From Branchinecta lynchi (Eukaryota > Arthropoda > Branchiopoda > Anostraca > Branchinectidae), in assembly GCA_023053575.1 (NCBI GenBank), contig JAKZAP010000011.1:4898001-4962000 (forward strand): a stretch of 64,000 bases of DNA. Reading direction: 5' to 3'. Below are positions 1 to 11,276 of this stretch, one piece after another. A program made the position numbers and the translations under genes. The notes beneath the pieces were generated by a model. It searched no databases, was not told the DNA's origin, and worked only from the letters and a program-made list of their open reading frames with translations. Numbering within the stretch: position 1 is the first letter of the stretch; every line of letters starts with the position of its first letter.

Positions 1-145
1 AATTCTACACTAGTTTGGATATAACCAAGACTGGTTAAACATAACACAAAATATTCAAATCAAACACTAATTATATACAAAAGATAATTCTACACTAGTT
101 TGGATATAACCAAGACTGGTTAAACATAACACAAAATATTCAAAT
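1..145. repeat. Direct tandem duplication, period 85 bp
   Basis: The first 60 bases recur almost exactly at 86-145; both start AATTCTACACTAGTTTGG. The unit may continue to the left of the window. No coding potential or transposon ends are visible. Confidence 0.9.
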
Positions 146-884
146 CTATATACAATTAATGATGCGAGTCAAAACGGTTGACGAAAGCGGGAAAAAAACT
201 TCTTAGGTAACGAGTCGTTGTGTGTTTAATTGGCTGCAATTTGTGTATTGGCTGGGCTACCACTCTCTCAGGCCTTACTCTTGCCACTGAAAACTCTGGG
301 GGGAGGATATCACGTAGTGCTGGTGTATTCAAGATTTTAGTTCCAAACACTAATGAAAGTTCTATGATAAGCTCTATGATAAAATAAGATAAGATTTATT
401 CCGTAAAAGCACAGAGGGCCATGGAAACAACAAAACAACACCAAAACGAATCGTAACCTCAACAACATAACCAACTACAAAAAACTTTCCATGTGGACCA
501 TAGCCACCTTAAGGAATCTTCCCAAAATTTCTAACATCTCTAAAACTTCTACCTCGACTTCTACTTTTCAAAATTTGTTTAAATCTTTCCTCCCCCCAGG
601 CCCCCACACCATTTCCGCAAACATTTCTTTCCTCAAATCTCTTAACTCCTTACATTCAACCATTAAATGGAAAATACATCCATCCATCCAAGTGCACCCA
701 CACACGACTGACTTGAAGGAAGACGCAGTACTCGTAATCCCGTCATACACTTGTTTCATCATTCGCGATTTTCCAATTGAACACTCCTAGCAGATAAGTA
801 CGGTTGGGAACGGTACCCCACTGACTCCTGAAACTCTCCACCAAAGACCTATTTATAACAGTAGGTAAATATTCCTTGAACCAA
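146..884. other. No gene seen
   Basis: AT-rich DNA with short open frames only, the longest a pyrimidine-rich 99-codon frame at 491-790 without recognisable motifs. I see no splice-flanked exon, repeat family member or RNA gene here. Confidence 0.5.
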
Positions 885-1180
885 AGCTGACGTTCGACAG
901 GCTGACGAGGACCCTAACCAAGAAGGGACGACCTGTCGCTGCCAAAGCATCGTATATGTTACTTCAGCCCAAGCTGACTGCGAATCATATTTGACGGTGC
1001 AAACCGATAAGTCAGCTACATTTATTCGAGCTATATTTCGGCCCTTCTTGGCAAGGATCCTCCAAGCCGAAATATAGCTCAAATAAAATGTAGCTGACTT
1101 ATCCGTTTGCACCGCAAATACAAAGCATCACAGCTGACGTTTCCACTTGATCCATTGTTTTAATATATACTTATTACAGA
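885..1180 (+). mobile_element. Old hammerhead-type retroelement relic, split by a younger one
   Basis: GACAGG-CTGACGA at 896-908 followed by a degraded stem II and a lost GAAA matches the hammerhead cores at 12.4 and 50.9 kb. The right half resumes after an insertion with ACAGCTGACG near 1129, equivalent to the UA-GCTGAC cleavage-site region of the intact copies. It is decayed (GAAA replaced by GACC), so it is probably inactive. The insertion of 952..1120 separates the two halves. Confidence 0.6.
952..1120 (-). mobile_element. Hammerhead-type short retroelement (copy H1)
   Basis: A 169-bp insertion flanked by the 9-bp direct repeat CAAAGCATC (943-951 and 1121-1129). Read on the minus strand it carries two halves with the CCTTGCCAAGAAGGGCC stem and GAAATATAGC, then GTAGCTGACTTATC and a tail with CAGTCAGCTTGGGCTGAAG, the same 3' end as copies H2, H5 and H6. 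The catalytic CTGANGA is decayed here (CTTGGAG), so this copy is probably inactive. Arms around 1030-1080 are themselves an inverted repeat, so the RNA would fold into a hairpin. Confidence 0.7.
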
Positions 1181-2159
1181 TTATTACTATTAGGTTATAT
1201 GGTTTTCTTCTATTTACCTTTCTACCAACCATCGAGGCTAACCTTTACGAATAGGCTACTTTTTTTCCAATTTCAGTTTGTTTATTAACAAAAAGCAAAT
1301 CATACTCTGTAAACTAACTACACCCTAAGTAAGCACTGCCCGTAGCGCCCGTAATAGTATTCAATCATTTGTCAAGAAAAGAAATACAAGGGAAAAGAAA
1401 AAAAAAGAAAAGAAGAAGAAGGGAAAAAAAAGTAAATTAATAAAACAAAACATAGATAACTAACGATATAGAATTATCTACTTGAGAAACATTTGAAACA
1501 TCTACCTCTTATCATTCTCGTTCCGCAAGAGTTGCTATCGTTACAATTTACATATGATGCTAACTAAATGTGATAACTAAATGTTCAGCCGGAATTCCCG
1601 TTGGCATGGTGACGTCTGTCCGCGCTGTTACTACTTGCGTTCCAGAGTGTTGTAACTACCACAATAAAGAGCTGGCTCCTCCTCTTACCGTCACGACTTG
1701 TAAAAACTTCTTTCGAACGCAACCTGATTTAAACTAGCGTCTTGAACGCCGGAAAACCTTACATAGCAAAATGCAAAAATATTTTCTCCGTTAATTAACT
1801 TATCCAACTGATTCACTGAAAGTTCAATGAGCCGATCATACAATCATGATGTCACATTACCACCCCCTAGAATACGATGTTACATCAGAAATCACCAGAT
1901 TTCTCGACAACTTACTTTCGCTAATATATCGTTACGCCGTTTTTTGCGGACTTCCATACTCCGACTTAATAGCTTCTTTTTTTCTCATCTATTCGTTATT
2001 ATATACTCCGTGTAATTTGTATTGTTGACAAATATTCATATTAACGGTGGTACATGAGGATTCGTTGTAAGCTCTGGAATCAGCTGCAAATAGGTCGGTT
2101 ATATTTGTACATTTTGGCAGTGTTGCAGCTTTACATCCAGAAAACTAAACTTTTCCTCG
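1181..2159. other. No gene seen
   Basis: Unique-looking AT-rich DNA with a purine-rich tract at 1378-1430. Two overlapping frames of about 60 codons near 1830-2030 lack any motif. Nothing else is supported. Confidence 0.4.
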
Positions 2160-2480
2160 ATACTAGAATCAACAGAAAGTGTCATTAGAAAACACTAGAG
2201 CAATCTGCCAGTGACAGAGACGGTTTATTTTAGCAGTCATGCCACTCTCCTCACTCAGCTTTACAAAACGATTGATTTCCGTACACGGCCGAGAGTTTTT
2301 GAATTTCCGCGCCTTGCAATACCATGCTCTGAAATCGTCTCCGCCAATTCGCCGAAAAGTCAATGACAAGCGATAACAAGAAAACGGCTTATTTTTGAAG
2401 CGCTTTCTACTGGAAGTCAGAAATTTATATGTGTGAAGCATGTTATAAAAATTAAAGCCATAGTTAGTGCCCACTGTGCT
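2160..2480 (+). repeat. Dispersed repeat, second copy at 34495-34800
   Basis: Shares with 34495..34800, in the same orientation, the motifs AACACTAGA(G/A)CAATC near the left end and TGTGAAGCAT ... CACTGTGCTTTAAGG / CCATTGTGCTTTAAGG near the right end, with alignable sequence between. The same GTGCTTTAA end occurs near 63140. Probably an old transposon; the class is unknown. Confidence 0.6.
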
Positions 2481-2959
2481 TTAAGGACCCACTGATCGCA
2501 CGGCACCTAGAAAAAAGACGAATATGGATTACTGAAAAATGAGGAAATAATGAATGAAAAACAACTGCCGACGCCCTTAATTTTTTGTACAAGAACGATA
2601 AGAAATCCAACGCTAACCCAAATCTTCAGTTACAGTGCCAAGTATCTCTCAGCGGAATAACGATTATAGTAATTCCTGGCACTCTTTTAAGACGGGGAAT
2701 ATGGAAAATGAGCGTAATGTAAAGTGTCACACAGAGGCCTAAGAATTCCAGTGGACTTGGAGAGCAGCCTAACTTGCTCCGCCGAGGAAAAGTATTTCCG
2801 ATAAGTGAAGTGGACGCCTGAATTTACGAATGCCAGCCTAAAACGAATTTCGGATAGCTGAACGACGCTGAATGACGCCCAGTGACCCACTCTTCTATTT
2901 GTTCCAGCAAATATATGACACAAGCGCTGAATTTGTACACCATGCTAAAACTTAAATAG

Positions 2960-3475
2960 ATAACTTAAAGACCTAATACAAACATTCTGTTTACCTTCTC
3001 TTACGGATCGCAAGCCACCAGTTTATTTAGATTTGAACTTGATTGCCGGGTTGCTGTTGTGGCTCGAGAAAAAACCCATGCAGAAGGCATTCTTTTCCAG
3101 ATGACGGAATTTTCCACGTTTGATTAGCAAAGAATTATAAGAATTATTCTTTTTTGTCTGTCTTCAGGAGTATTACACTGGTCTTGGTTTTTTAATTTAT
3201 GTGTATTTGTAACAAACAGTTGGAGCATTAGATGGAAATTATTATTCTGACCCTTGGCTCCATACGTTCCATAACGGCTGTCCCGGTTAATCGGCTGAGA
3301 TTTAGTCCAGACCAATTTATTTCAAACCTAGGAAATTTGGAGTGTTTTTTTTTAATTTGCTCATTGTTTGACGGTGTTTTTTGTGGTTTTGAACATTCAA
3401 TGGCAGTAGGGATGGTTGAATGGAAAGACCATTTTCTGTGGTCCGCTTTAAATCGAGGTTCCACTCTTTGACAGT
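2960..3475 (+). repeat. Dispersed repeat R6, inverted copy at 23150-23665
   Basis: About 510 bp aligns to the reverse complement of 23150..23665 over its whole length. Shared blocks include the segment around GGCTCGAGAAAAAA, GTCTTGGTTTTTTAATTTAT, the Leu-Thr-rich stretch near 3240-3300 and the CCTAGGAAATTTGG block. Small open frames inside it are not conserved between the copies. It is likely an ancient transposon fragment; no terminal repeats were found. Confidence 0.8.
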
Positions 3476-6400
3476 AGATCTACATGTTGTTTTGTGAAAG
3501 GGTTGCCTGAAGGAACTGTCAAAATTCCTGAGATTGACGGGAAGCCTGGGCAGTTTTTAAATTTGGAAGAACGCGATAGTAAGTGTTATAACGAGTCCTG
3601 TTTCATCAGTTGTGTTGTAACAAAGTGATGGCTTTGGGGGATTGAGGCAATGGGCCGTGTGGCCTGAGTTTCGGCCACAATTTTGACTACAAAACAGAAA
3701 AAATAAATAGGATCATTTAATAATAGTACGTAGTAGTAATAACGTAATATGGTAAACTGAGATCTAAAAATATAAGTGGTTGAACAGATGGTACGCTACG
3801 CCAGAATTATAAAAAAAAATGTATAAACAACACCGGATGCACATTTCAATAGTGTTGGTATTCAAGTCCGGTTTTCACTATTAGCCGGAATAACAATACA
3901 ATTTATATTCGGTGGGTAAATTTTGCCCGGGCGAGATGAGAAACCACCCCGCACAAGGGCCGAAATAACAGCGAATAAGAACAAGTAAAAACAGATCTCA
4001 CATTTCTTAGAAAACACAAAACGCTGCTCCTAAGTGCGTGTCCGGAAAAAGACCACCCAAAGAAGATTAAACCATGTCGTGATTCCCGTCTTCTCCCTAT
4101 TAAATCTCAACAGCAATCATGGCAAAATAAGTAGGCCTAGTCCGCCTAGTCATAAACGAAAGATCACTTCCGCAACTGACTAAAACTTTACTATTTCTGT
4201 ATCTGAGCAAACCCGACCGCTGGCCCCTACGGATCCCCTGCCCCGTTCATATTTTATCTGACATGTTCCCGATAGTTCAAGCCGGTCTCACTTTTTCCGA
4301 CACTTTTCATGTTTAATTTCTCTGGTAATTTGACATTGTTCACATTCGGAAAACCTTCTGCGACAGAAAGCCTGAGCGCCACCGTCAATCATTCTTGGAA
4401 AAATGGCGGGAGGGGGGGCAGATAAGGGGAGGCTCGGGGGTATTGCATTCGCCTAACATATCCAAAAATTTGTCGACATTTTGTGAAGTATCTGAACAAG
4501 GTATCGACTTCACATTTATTCTTACCAGATTCATCTTACTAAATTCAAAACCAAACCGATTTCCAGCATAGCCTATGGTTGTGAAGGTACACGTACCTTA
4601 GAAGACAAAAGGTCTTGAAAGCTCAGTCGTTATTTTTTTTTTTTTTTTTTTTTTTTTATTCTCGTGATACAGGCAAGAAGTGAAACGTCGTTAGCACCCA
4701 TGGGATACGCAATGCGAAATTCAAAGCTTGGCGAAAAATCGACTGAGCATTTGGGAAGGAAGACCGAGTCAGTATAAAAAGTACAGTAGAAATTATTTAA
4801 CAGAAGGACACTCAAAATGAAATAAGAAATCTCTCAAACAAGTTCGATTTCCTTCTCTGATTCGCACACTTGGATTGTCGCGGATATTAAGTAATTAATT
4901 TATTTTCCCATTTGATTCCTTTAAGACGTAAAGAAAATCAAGGTGGTTTAAAGTTTCCTCAAAAAAGCACACCTCTTCTGTACTGTGTTTCACCCAAGCT
5001 GTATGTTCATATTAACGGGGTCATACTTAAATCCGGTACAATAGTGCGGATCTATTCTTTAAAGTGATCTGTACAATTATAGGATGGCGACCACGGTGAT
5101 TTCTTTAAATTTTACTTTAACCCTTGTAACTTAATTCCCTCTGCTCTGTTTGCGACACGCGTTCTTCTCTTCCCTTCCCTGTCACACTTTGCATAGGGTT
5201 TACTTGTCTTAAAAATCGTCCACAATTTTGATAGGCTTCATTCTGGGCCAACAATAGGAATCACGCACGTAAAAAGTCTACCTTCACTCAGGATCCCTAC
5301 GGCAATAGCATATCAAAGACACCAAGATCTGATTGACAAAATGACACATATGCTCATCTGCTGGCATGTGATACTTTCACTACTCAAACTTGTTACACGA
5401 CTATTCCAAGCTGCCAAAAAAACGATTACAGATGTTTGCCTTTCGTAAAGAATTTCTTAATTAAAGCGAGTTCACTCAGTACTTTGGAAAAAAAAAAGTA
5501 ATGTGACAACTCATCAGGTCAAACGGATAGGTAAATAGAGCACCGATTTTGGTTGGAGCGTTGTTACGTTGGCGGAAAGGGGGGGAGGGATTGAGGGATA
5601 CGATCCAAGTCAAAATTCATGAACGAGTGCAAAAATTCCAGAAAAAAAACATAATGAGACAACAAAAGGAGCTGGCCTTCGAAACCCTTAACAGCTAGGT
5701 TCCACATTCACTTGAACAACTATCTCACCTACAGCCGTACGAGGAGTTCCGACGGTAACCCTAAACAACATAAACGGAGAATCCGAGAAAAAAAGTCAGA
5801 GATTGGAAATTATAATATTTAATATGATATCTTTGCAAACGGTTTGTCATTTTGACTATTACCACCATAGCGACTAAGATCCCCTGAAGTATTGTCTGTA
5901 ATATTAACAGCCCAATATCAAGGGGACAGCCAATATATGCAAATGAGGGACTAATCCGCGCGGCACCTTTACATAAAGTGCTTCAGTTTGCCAGTGAGCT
6001 AAAGCTCGTTTAACACAAATTTGCAAAATTGGGCCGGAAATTGCAAAAACGGACCTATCCTAAATAGATTATCCGTATGCGTTTATTGCCGTAGCATCGC
6101 AGGAAACCCTAAACTGAAAGCGAGGAGGGCCCTCGCGGTTTTTTACTGCGAATTTTTTGCAACGGTGCTGAAACGGCATTCGTTGACACAAATATTACGT
6201 GACAATAGATAGCCGTATCACGGCTTCTCATTGGTACTTGATAGTCGTAAAAGACAGAGTTTTGCTGACCGTCTCATTTTGTGTAATTTACTGCAGGTCT
6301 ATGCAATGCTAGCAAGGCTGAGAACTCGTTAGAAGTACAGGAAATCTTTGACGGAGGAAGTAATAAAGACGCCACAAAGACGGACAATTATTTCATTAGG

Positions 6401-6485
6401 CCCTTTTCTTGTCCGACGTACAACTGGCACTGACAGAGTTATTAGAATTGTACGAAGTCAGTATAAGACCCTTAAAGCACAGCTC
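3476..6485. other. No gene seen; poly-T tract
   Basis: Three kilobases of AT-rich DNA without recognisable exons or repeat families. A 25-nt T run lies at 4633-4657, which could be the A tail of a minus-strand retrocopy but has no identifiable body. Short G runs occur near 4410 and 5580. Confidence 0.4.
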
Positions 6486-6700
6486 TCACTAGAAAAGATC
6501 TTTTCACTATGAAACAGATCAGATAAAACATTTTTCGAAAACACCATTACTTTCCACCTGAATTTAGCGATTTTCCTGTTAGCGTTTGTCGACTCTATCC
6601 AGCCTTCCTGCTCTCCGACGTGGTAACTGGGCGCAAACTATTTGAAAACTGAACGCGCCGTGGTTAAAAAGACGGAAAAATAAGCAAATAAAAAAAAGGA
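6486..6700 (-). pseudogene. Dispersed coding-like repeat R7 (decayed copy)
   Basis: The minus strand aligns codon by codon with 63252..63470 (+). Both conceptually encode EQEGWIES followed by S/T-x-A-N-(K/R)-K-I-A and WKVMVF. This copy has a stop where the other has Tyr (FK* versus FKY). A peptide conserved between dispersed copies suggests a transposon-encoded protein, but I do not recognise the family. Confidence 0.4.
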
Positions 6701-6876
6701 AAAACAGAAGATTCTCATATCATTATGTGTGAAAGAATTGTCAGTGGATATTGAAGATTTCGGCGACTTTCAGTTGTGTGCCGGGCGAAACTTGGAACGG
6801 GCGAAAAGCGCTAAAGATAAATTAGTCACAAAACGAAACAATAGAGAAAGATAGGGATTTTGGAAGCTTAAAGCGA

Positions 6877-6935
6877 GGCTTCACCTTCCAGATTTTTCTT
6901 CCGTTTTCGTCGAGACGGATCTGGAAGGTGAAGCC
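6877..6935. repeat. 17-bp stem hairpin
   Basis: GGCTTCACCTTCCAGAT at 6877-6893 is repeated as its exact reverse complement at 6919-6935, with a 25-nt spacer. A second smaller palindrome, GGGGTGT-TGG-ACACCCC, follows at 6959-6975. Probably a foldback element remnant. Confidence 0.8.
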
Positions 6936-7434
6936 AGGCCAACAACGTCTGGAAGTCCGGGGTGTTGGACACCCCAGATTCCGGATGTCTGGAAGGTACC
7001 ATAGAGGCAATCCACTCGGGAGACAGAACAAATATGCAAATGTAGGAATGAAAGGGAAAGTGATTGACAGTTATGCCTGGGATGCAAGAGATATTTGAAA
7101 TGCGAAGGGGACATCTAGGAAATGTTGAAGAATAGCGAAATTGGATGTCATCATTATCATCAAAATCAGGAAGGGTTGGCTTGACTATGCGGAAGCCTCG
7201 GATGTCTGGGAATCTGGAAGATATGAAGCCTGGCTTTTATAATACCATAAGGGAGCTAGGCATGTTATAAAAGGCAGAATAAGCAAGAGTGTTCCTTTAA
7301 AAGCATCAAAATTGCAGGACACACTGAGCAGTCCCCATGAGGATGTGGACTGCTTAGATGAATTTGCCTCCGACGGGGTCACTGTTCCTGTGGCTACTAT
7401 CTGATTATTGTATAGTTTTCTAACTACGTTCCCA

Positions 7435-7560
7435 ACCCCTCTGTAACTCAGGGGTGCGGCAATGGCGAACGTCTTGGGATCAAATTCCGGCTGAGGAGCT
7501 GTTCTGTCTTTAAAAAGATGTTGAATTTATTAGCTGTCTGTTACTAAAACTCAAAAATAT
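7435..7560 (+). repeat. tRNA-like head of a SINE
   Basis: TGTAACTCAGGGG at 7442 resembles a Pol III A box, and GGGATCAAATTCC at 7476-7488 resembles a B box, spaced as in a tRNA. Neither is a perfect consensus, and the flanks do not form a 7-bp acceptor stem. This is what a decayed tRNA-derived SINE head looks like. The 3' extent is a guess. Confidence 0.35.
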
Positions 7561-9872
7561 ATTGGCAAAAATATATTTGCAAGTTGACCCCGGAATATCG
7601 GCTCTATCGAGATGTCAACTGGGTTTAGTCACGCACAGGAATGTCAGGACTGTTCTGTTTTATAAAAGAAGGACATGAAAGGGTTCGTTTAGTGGTTTTT
7701 CAGCCCACCTTTTCAAGGAAATTTATCACACAATATCACTTCCCTCTCGGTTGAATACTGGTGAAAATTGATTTACAGTAAAGAACTGCTACCAAGAAGA
7801 GATAACTAGCCCTTCTGATAATGTGTCGACTAGTGATCCAAGAAACCTGACAGAAATTAAAGAACGTTCGATAGGGCATTATAGTTCGCCCAGTTCCCAT
7901 AGTTTACCTCCTCGCCATGCAGTGTGAGCAGTGTACAAAGTATAAATGTAAAAGGCTTCTCATTCATTTTCAGAAGCTTAATGACTCGCAATGGAGGTGT
8001 TAAACCGCGGCACTCATGGAAGAAATTCTTAAGGGAGCCTAATTGACCATTCTTGTTGCACAGATGCACTGATGATTAGCTTGACCAGCGCAGAAACAAC
8101 GCTGAAGTACAACAATCGCCCCACAAAACCTTGCGAATCGAGAGGCAACGCTACAATTGCCCTTCCACAGCTTACCCCACCTCGTCAGTGGGTAACGACC
8201 TCGGAAGATATATCCTAGCCTTTCTGCAGAACCTTGGCAATATAGTTCCAAGAAGTGTCAGTTCGTGATCCTTTTGGAACGTAGGGTGACGAAGTACGTC
8301 ACTACCGTAACAATGTTCCTCTGCTCTCTGATTAAAAGCTTGGCAATGGGATTTCTGGAATCTCTCCGCACTGACCTCGGCAAAAACAAGGTCATCAGTA
8401 CACTGGACATACGGAGAGACAGTAATGAAAAGTCTGTTGTAATATGGCAAGCGAGAGCTCTTAGAGACATAGTTTCCTTAAGAAAGTTCATGAAAGGACG
8501 CCAGGGAGGTTTTAGAAAGCGAAGGCAGGTGCAGCTAGGTAACAATAAACATCGAAGTGAATGCGGTACCCGGTTTACACTCATTCCAGGCAACCTTCCG
8601 GCCCCCACCCGGTACCGGCAAACCGTGTACACGGATTTGGGGAGTGATTATCCCTCGCTACTACACAGACCGAGCAACTGGGATGCCTGTTTATGAGCGA
8701 ATTCCCCCCCCCCAGAACCGTGTACACATAAGCCTGAAGACTACGGCCGTCACAACTATTCATCCTTTTCAAGGGCGAAAATATGACTGATCTACACACT
8801 ACATTTGAGTCGCAGAAAGCATTGAGTGATGCAGTGTATTGTTTTATAATGTCTATGTACTTTGTAATGCCAATTAGCTATTAAACTAGGCTATTCATTG
8901 GTGGGAGGCTGCCTACAAATAGAGTAAAAAGATACCAGTTCGAAATACCTGATTTGCATTTAGTGGTAAGTATCAAACCTAGCTTTGACCTAGCACTGAA
9001 CAATGCCCTTGAACCGTATACATCTCCAATCTAAACTTTTTGCAACGGATTGCCAAATTTTTAATCAATAAGGAGATGTTTCCCATGTAAGTTAAGTGTA
9101 TCACTTGCCAGGATCTTTGGAGTGACGCTATCTACAAAGCGGGACCCAATTTGGAACAAGGTCATCCAGTGCAAAGTTACGGAGTACCGACGAAAAATAC
9201 TCCCCCCTCCCACCCACCCGCAAGGAGAGGAAATAATCTGGGGCAGTTGCTGCAGTACGCGTGTGATAAACCTCCTGAAAAGAAGTTCAGTGACTTCGAA
9301 AACTCTCACTAAATCTAATTAAGGGGACTGGCCAGGGGTTGATCTCCAAGTACAGGCGTCACCACTAAAAAAGCTACACAGCAAAATCGGGTACAAGTTA
9401 TTTTTTTATTTGTTTTCCTTGATCAATCGAGTTAGTCTCTTAATTCTGCTTGTTTTTTCTTAACTTGTATTTGTTGGTGTCCTGTCACAAATTCATGTGC
9501 CTTCTTGGCAAATCAGTTATTATTTGTGTGTTTACAAGTGTTTCAAAAGGCAAAATTAGTTTAGTGTATTAAAATTATAGATAATGTAACTGAAGAAGTT
9601 TTATTAATAACAAAAGGGCTTATCAATAAGTTGACGTATTATAGTGAATGAATTAATACAGTTTATTACCCCACTGAGATCCCACTATAGTTCACGTAGT
9701 AAAAGAAGCGACGCAATGAGAAGGGAAAGAAAGCAAGACAGGAAAAAGAAATACAAATAGAACTATAAATAAAGAACTATCTATAAAGAAGAGCGTGCAT
9801 CACCGCACACCATACAAGGAATTTTTCTAGCCAAACGAACGGATTACGTGAAAGCCCAGTTTAGGCGGCTGT
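7561..9872. other. No confident gene; long open frame at 8265-8696
   Basis: Contains a 143-codon plus-strand frame (8265..8696) with an overlapping 124-codon minus frame. The plus frame is basic (for example RQGGFRKRRQVQLG) but I recognise no domain, and both strands stay open because local GC is higher. The motif ACCGTGTACAC is repeated near 8620 and 8720. I do not call a gene here. Confidence 0.25.
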
Positions 9873-9936
9873 CAGGCCCGTATCCAGGTCGGACAAAAAA
9901 GACCCCCCCCCCCCCCGACCCCTGGATACGGCCCTG
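9873..9936 (+). mobile_element. Internally deleted hAT-type MITE, poly-C family
   Basis: Starts CAGGCCCGTATCCAGG and ends with its near complement CCTGGATACGGCCCTG, enclosing a 15-nt C run. Flanks GCGGCTGT and GCCGTTGT are a decayed 8-bp TSD. This is a 64-bp internally deleted member of the family also at 43.3, 44.2, 45.4, 54.3 and 62.8 kb. Confidence 0.75.
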
Positions 9937-9992
9937 GCCGTTGTATCGAGAACGCTGTACATTTCACTAATTATTATATATTATTATTCCTA

Positions 9993-10181
9993 GATAGTCC
10001 TTCAGCCCAAGCTGACTGCCAATCATATTTGTCGGTGCAAAATGGATAAGTCAGCTACATTTTGGTAGAGCTATATTTCGGCCCTTCTTGGCAAGGGTCT
10101 TCTTCAGGCTATCGAAAATATCAGGCTACAGAAATATAGCTATAATAAAGTGTAGCTGACTGGTCCGTTTTGCACCGTCAA
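9993..10181 (-). mobile_element. Hammerhead-type short retroelement (copy H2)
   Basis: A 189-bp insertion bracketed by a perfect 15-bp direct repeat, ATATTATTATTCCTA (9978-9992 and 10182-10196). On the minus strand it carries a hammerhead-like core, then GTAGCTGACTTATCC and the family 3' end with CAGCTTGGGCTGAAG. The long TSD with no terminal inverted repeats indicates RNA-mediated insertion rather than a DNA transposon. No coding capacity. Confidence 0.8.
10050..10113 (-). ncRNA. Hammerhead ribozyme-like motif (type I), in H2
   Basis: Minus strand: GATAGC, CTGAAGA, a 21-nt stem-loop built on CCCTT/AAGGG, GAAA, an AU-rich stem III region, then UA followed by GCTGAC. The order and spacing are those of a type I hammerhead. 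Stem I pairs weakly (GATAGC with GCTGAC), and the first stem II pair is A-C instead of G-C, so activity may be reduced. Confidence 0.6.
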
Positions 10182-10334
10182 ATATTATTATTCCTATAAT
10201 CGTTTAGTTCCCCGCGAAATATATTAGAGGAGTTAAAAAGGCAAAAAAATAGACAACAAAAAACTACATCGCTATCAACTTACATGGGTGATTTCGATCG
10301 AGGCAAATTTCATGCCACTTGGAAAACAACGTAA

Positions 10335-10670
10335 ATATCTAGGCAGAGTTACGCTAGCCTAGTTGATGGTATTTTCTCTTGTCCGATGTGTGGAGAGGAA
10401 TTACAAAATACTGAACGTTTTATTAACGTGTGTGAAGAGCTAAAAGAAATATGGAGGGAAGTTTCTGAAGTGGAATTCGGGGGAAGCCACGGTTCATGTT
10501 ACTGGAAATTGAGAGAAAAATAATTTTATGGGAATCCAAGATCTGTGAAGGTTCGCCTGTTCGGGAATATCGTACAGAGTGCACTTACTCTAGGTTTGCC
10601 ACGGGTTTTCCTTTACGACTACGAGTCCGTCGATTCCGAAAGTCAATTATTAGTAGACATCACTCGATAA
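10335..10670 (+). pseudogene. Non-LTR retrotransposon C-terminal relic
   Basis: One plus frame stays open from 10335 to a stop at 10521-10523 and then to a second stop at 10668-10670. It encodes CPMCGEELQNTERFINVCEEL, with a C-x2-C and a later C, like the cysteine-rich motif after the reverse transcriptase in many LINEs (CPxC...T.H....C). The usual His is Arg here. The in-frame stop and lack of any RT domain show it is a decayed 3' fragment. A similar segment lies at 29001-29234. Assignment rests on the motif only. Confidence 0.45.
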
Positions 10671-11276
10671 TTTAGTGGTTTTTAAGGAAGAAATGAAATA
10701 ACAACCTTAAACTATGTAGCCTACTGAAAGAAAAAATACCGTTAAATATTTTATTTTTATTTTTATTCATATGCCAGAAAATATTTTCGTTTCTGTCTGA
10801 CTTTCTAGTTAAAATCTATTTTGAGCTTGCCCAGGCTGATGCTTCTGGATCACGCCAATAGATGACCCCACGGTCGTACCGAGTCTTAGTCTGAACTAGA
10901 TACTTGGATGGGGGGGTATCTAGACATGGTGAATGCTTCCAATTTAACTCCTTTGAAATAGGCAACATTGTACACACGGAGACTGCATCTCTCGGTACAA
11001 AGAAACAAATTGGATGGAGTCCCGGATCCGATTTATCCGCAGTATATGACGTAGCCGGTGCTGAGATTTTTCCTGAGCCCTTAGGCGCTTTTCCGGACCT
11101 CGATAATGTCTCTTTGACCGAGAAGCCATGTGACCAAACGCAAAAATACGCTGGGACAAGAAAACAAGATGACCAGCGACTGATGAGTCACAAGATTCAT
11201 CAACCCAACTGAGGAGGAAAGAATGCTCGGCCCTAATGCAGCGATTAAAGTAATCAGGTCTGTAGCTCAGCGAGTT
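10671..11276. other. No recognised gene; 102-codon open frame
   Basis: A plus-strand frame at 10904..11212 is open for 102 codons and moderately GC-rich, with no domain I recognise and no clear splice sites. The stretch TACTTGGATGGGGG near 10900 resembles part of the 5S rRNA internal promoter but the rest of a 5S gene is missing. Confidence 0.25.

Noticed and set aside
8258..8696. Overlapping 143- and 124-codon frames on opposite strands
   Set aside because: No recognised domain, no splice sites and both strands open, as expected from local base composition.
10880..10925. 5S rRNA-like stretch TACTTGGATGGGGG
   Set aside because: Only about 14 bases match the 5S C box; the A box and the pairing 5' and 3' ends of a 5S gene are absent. 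Chance or a very old fragment.
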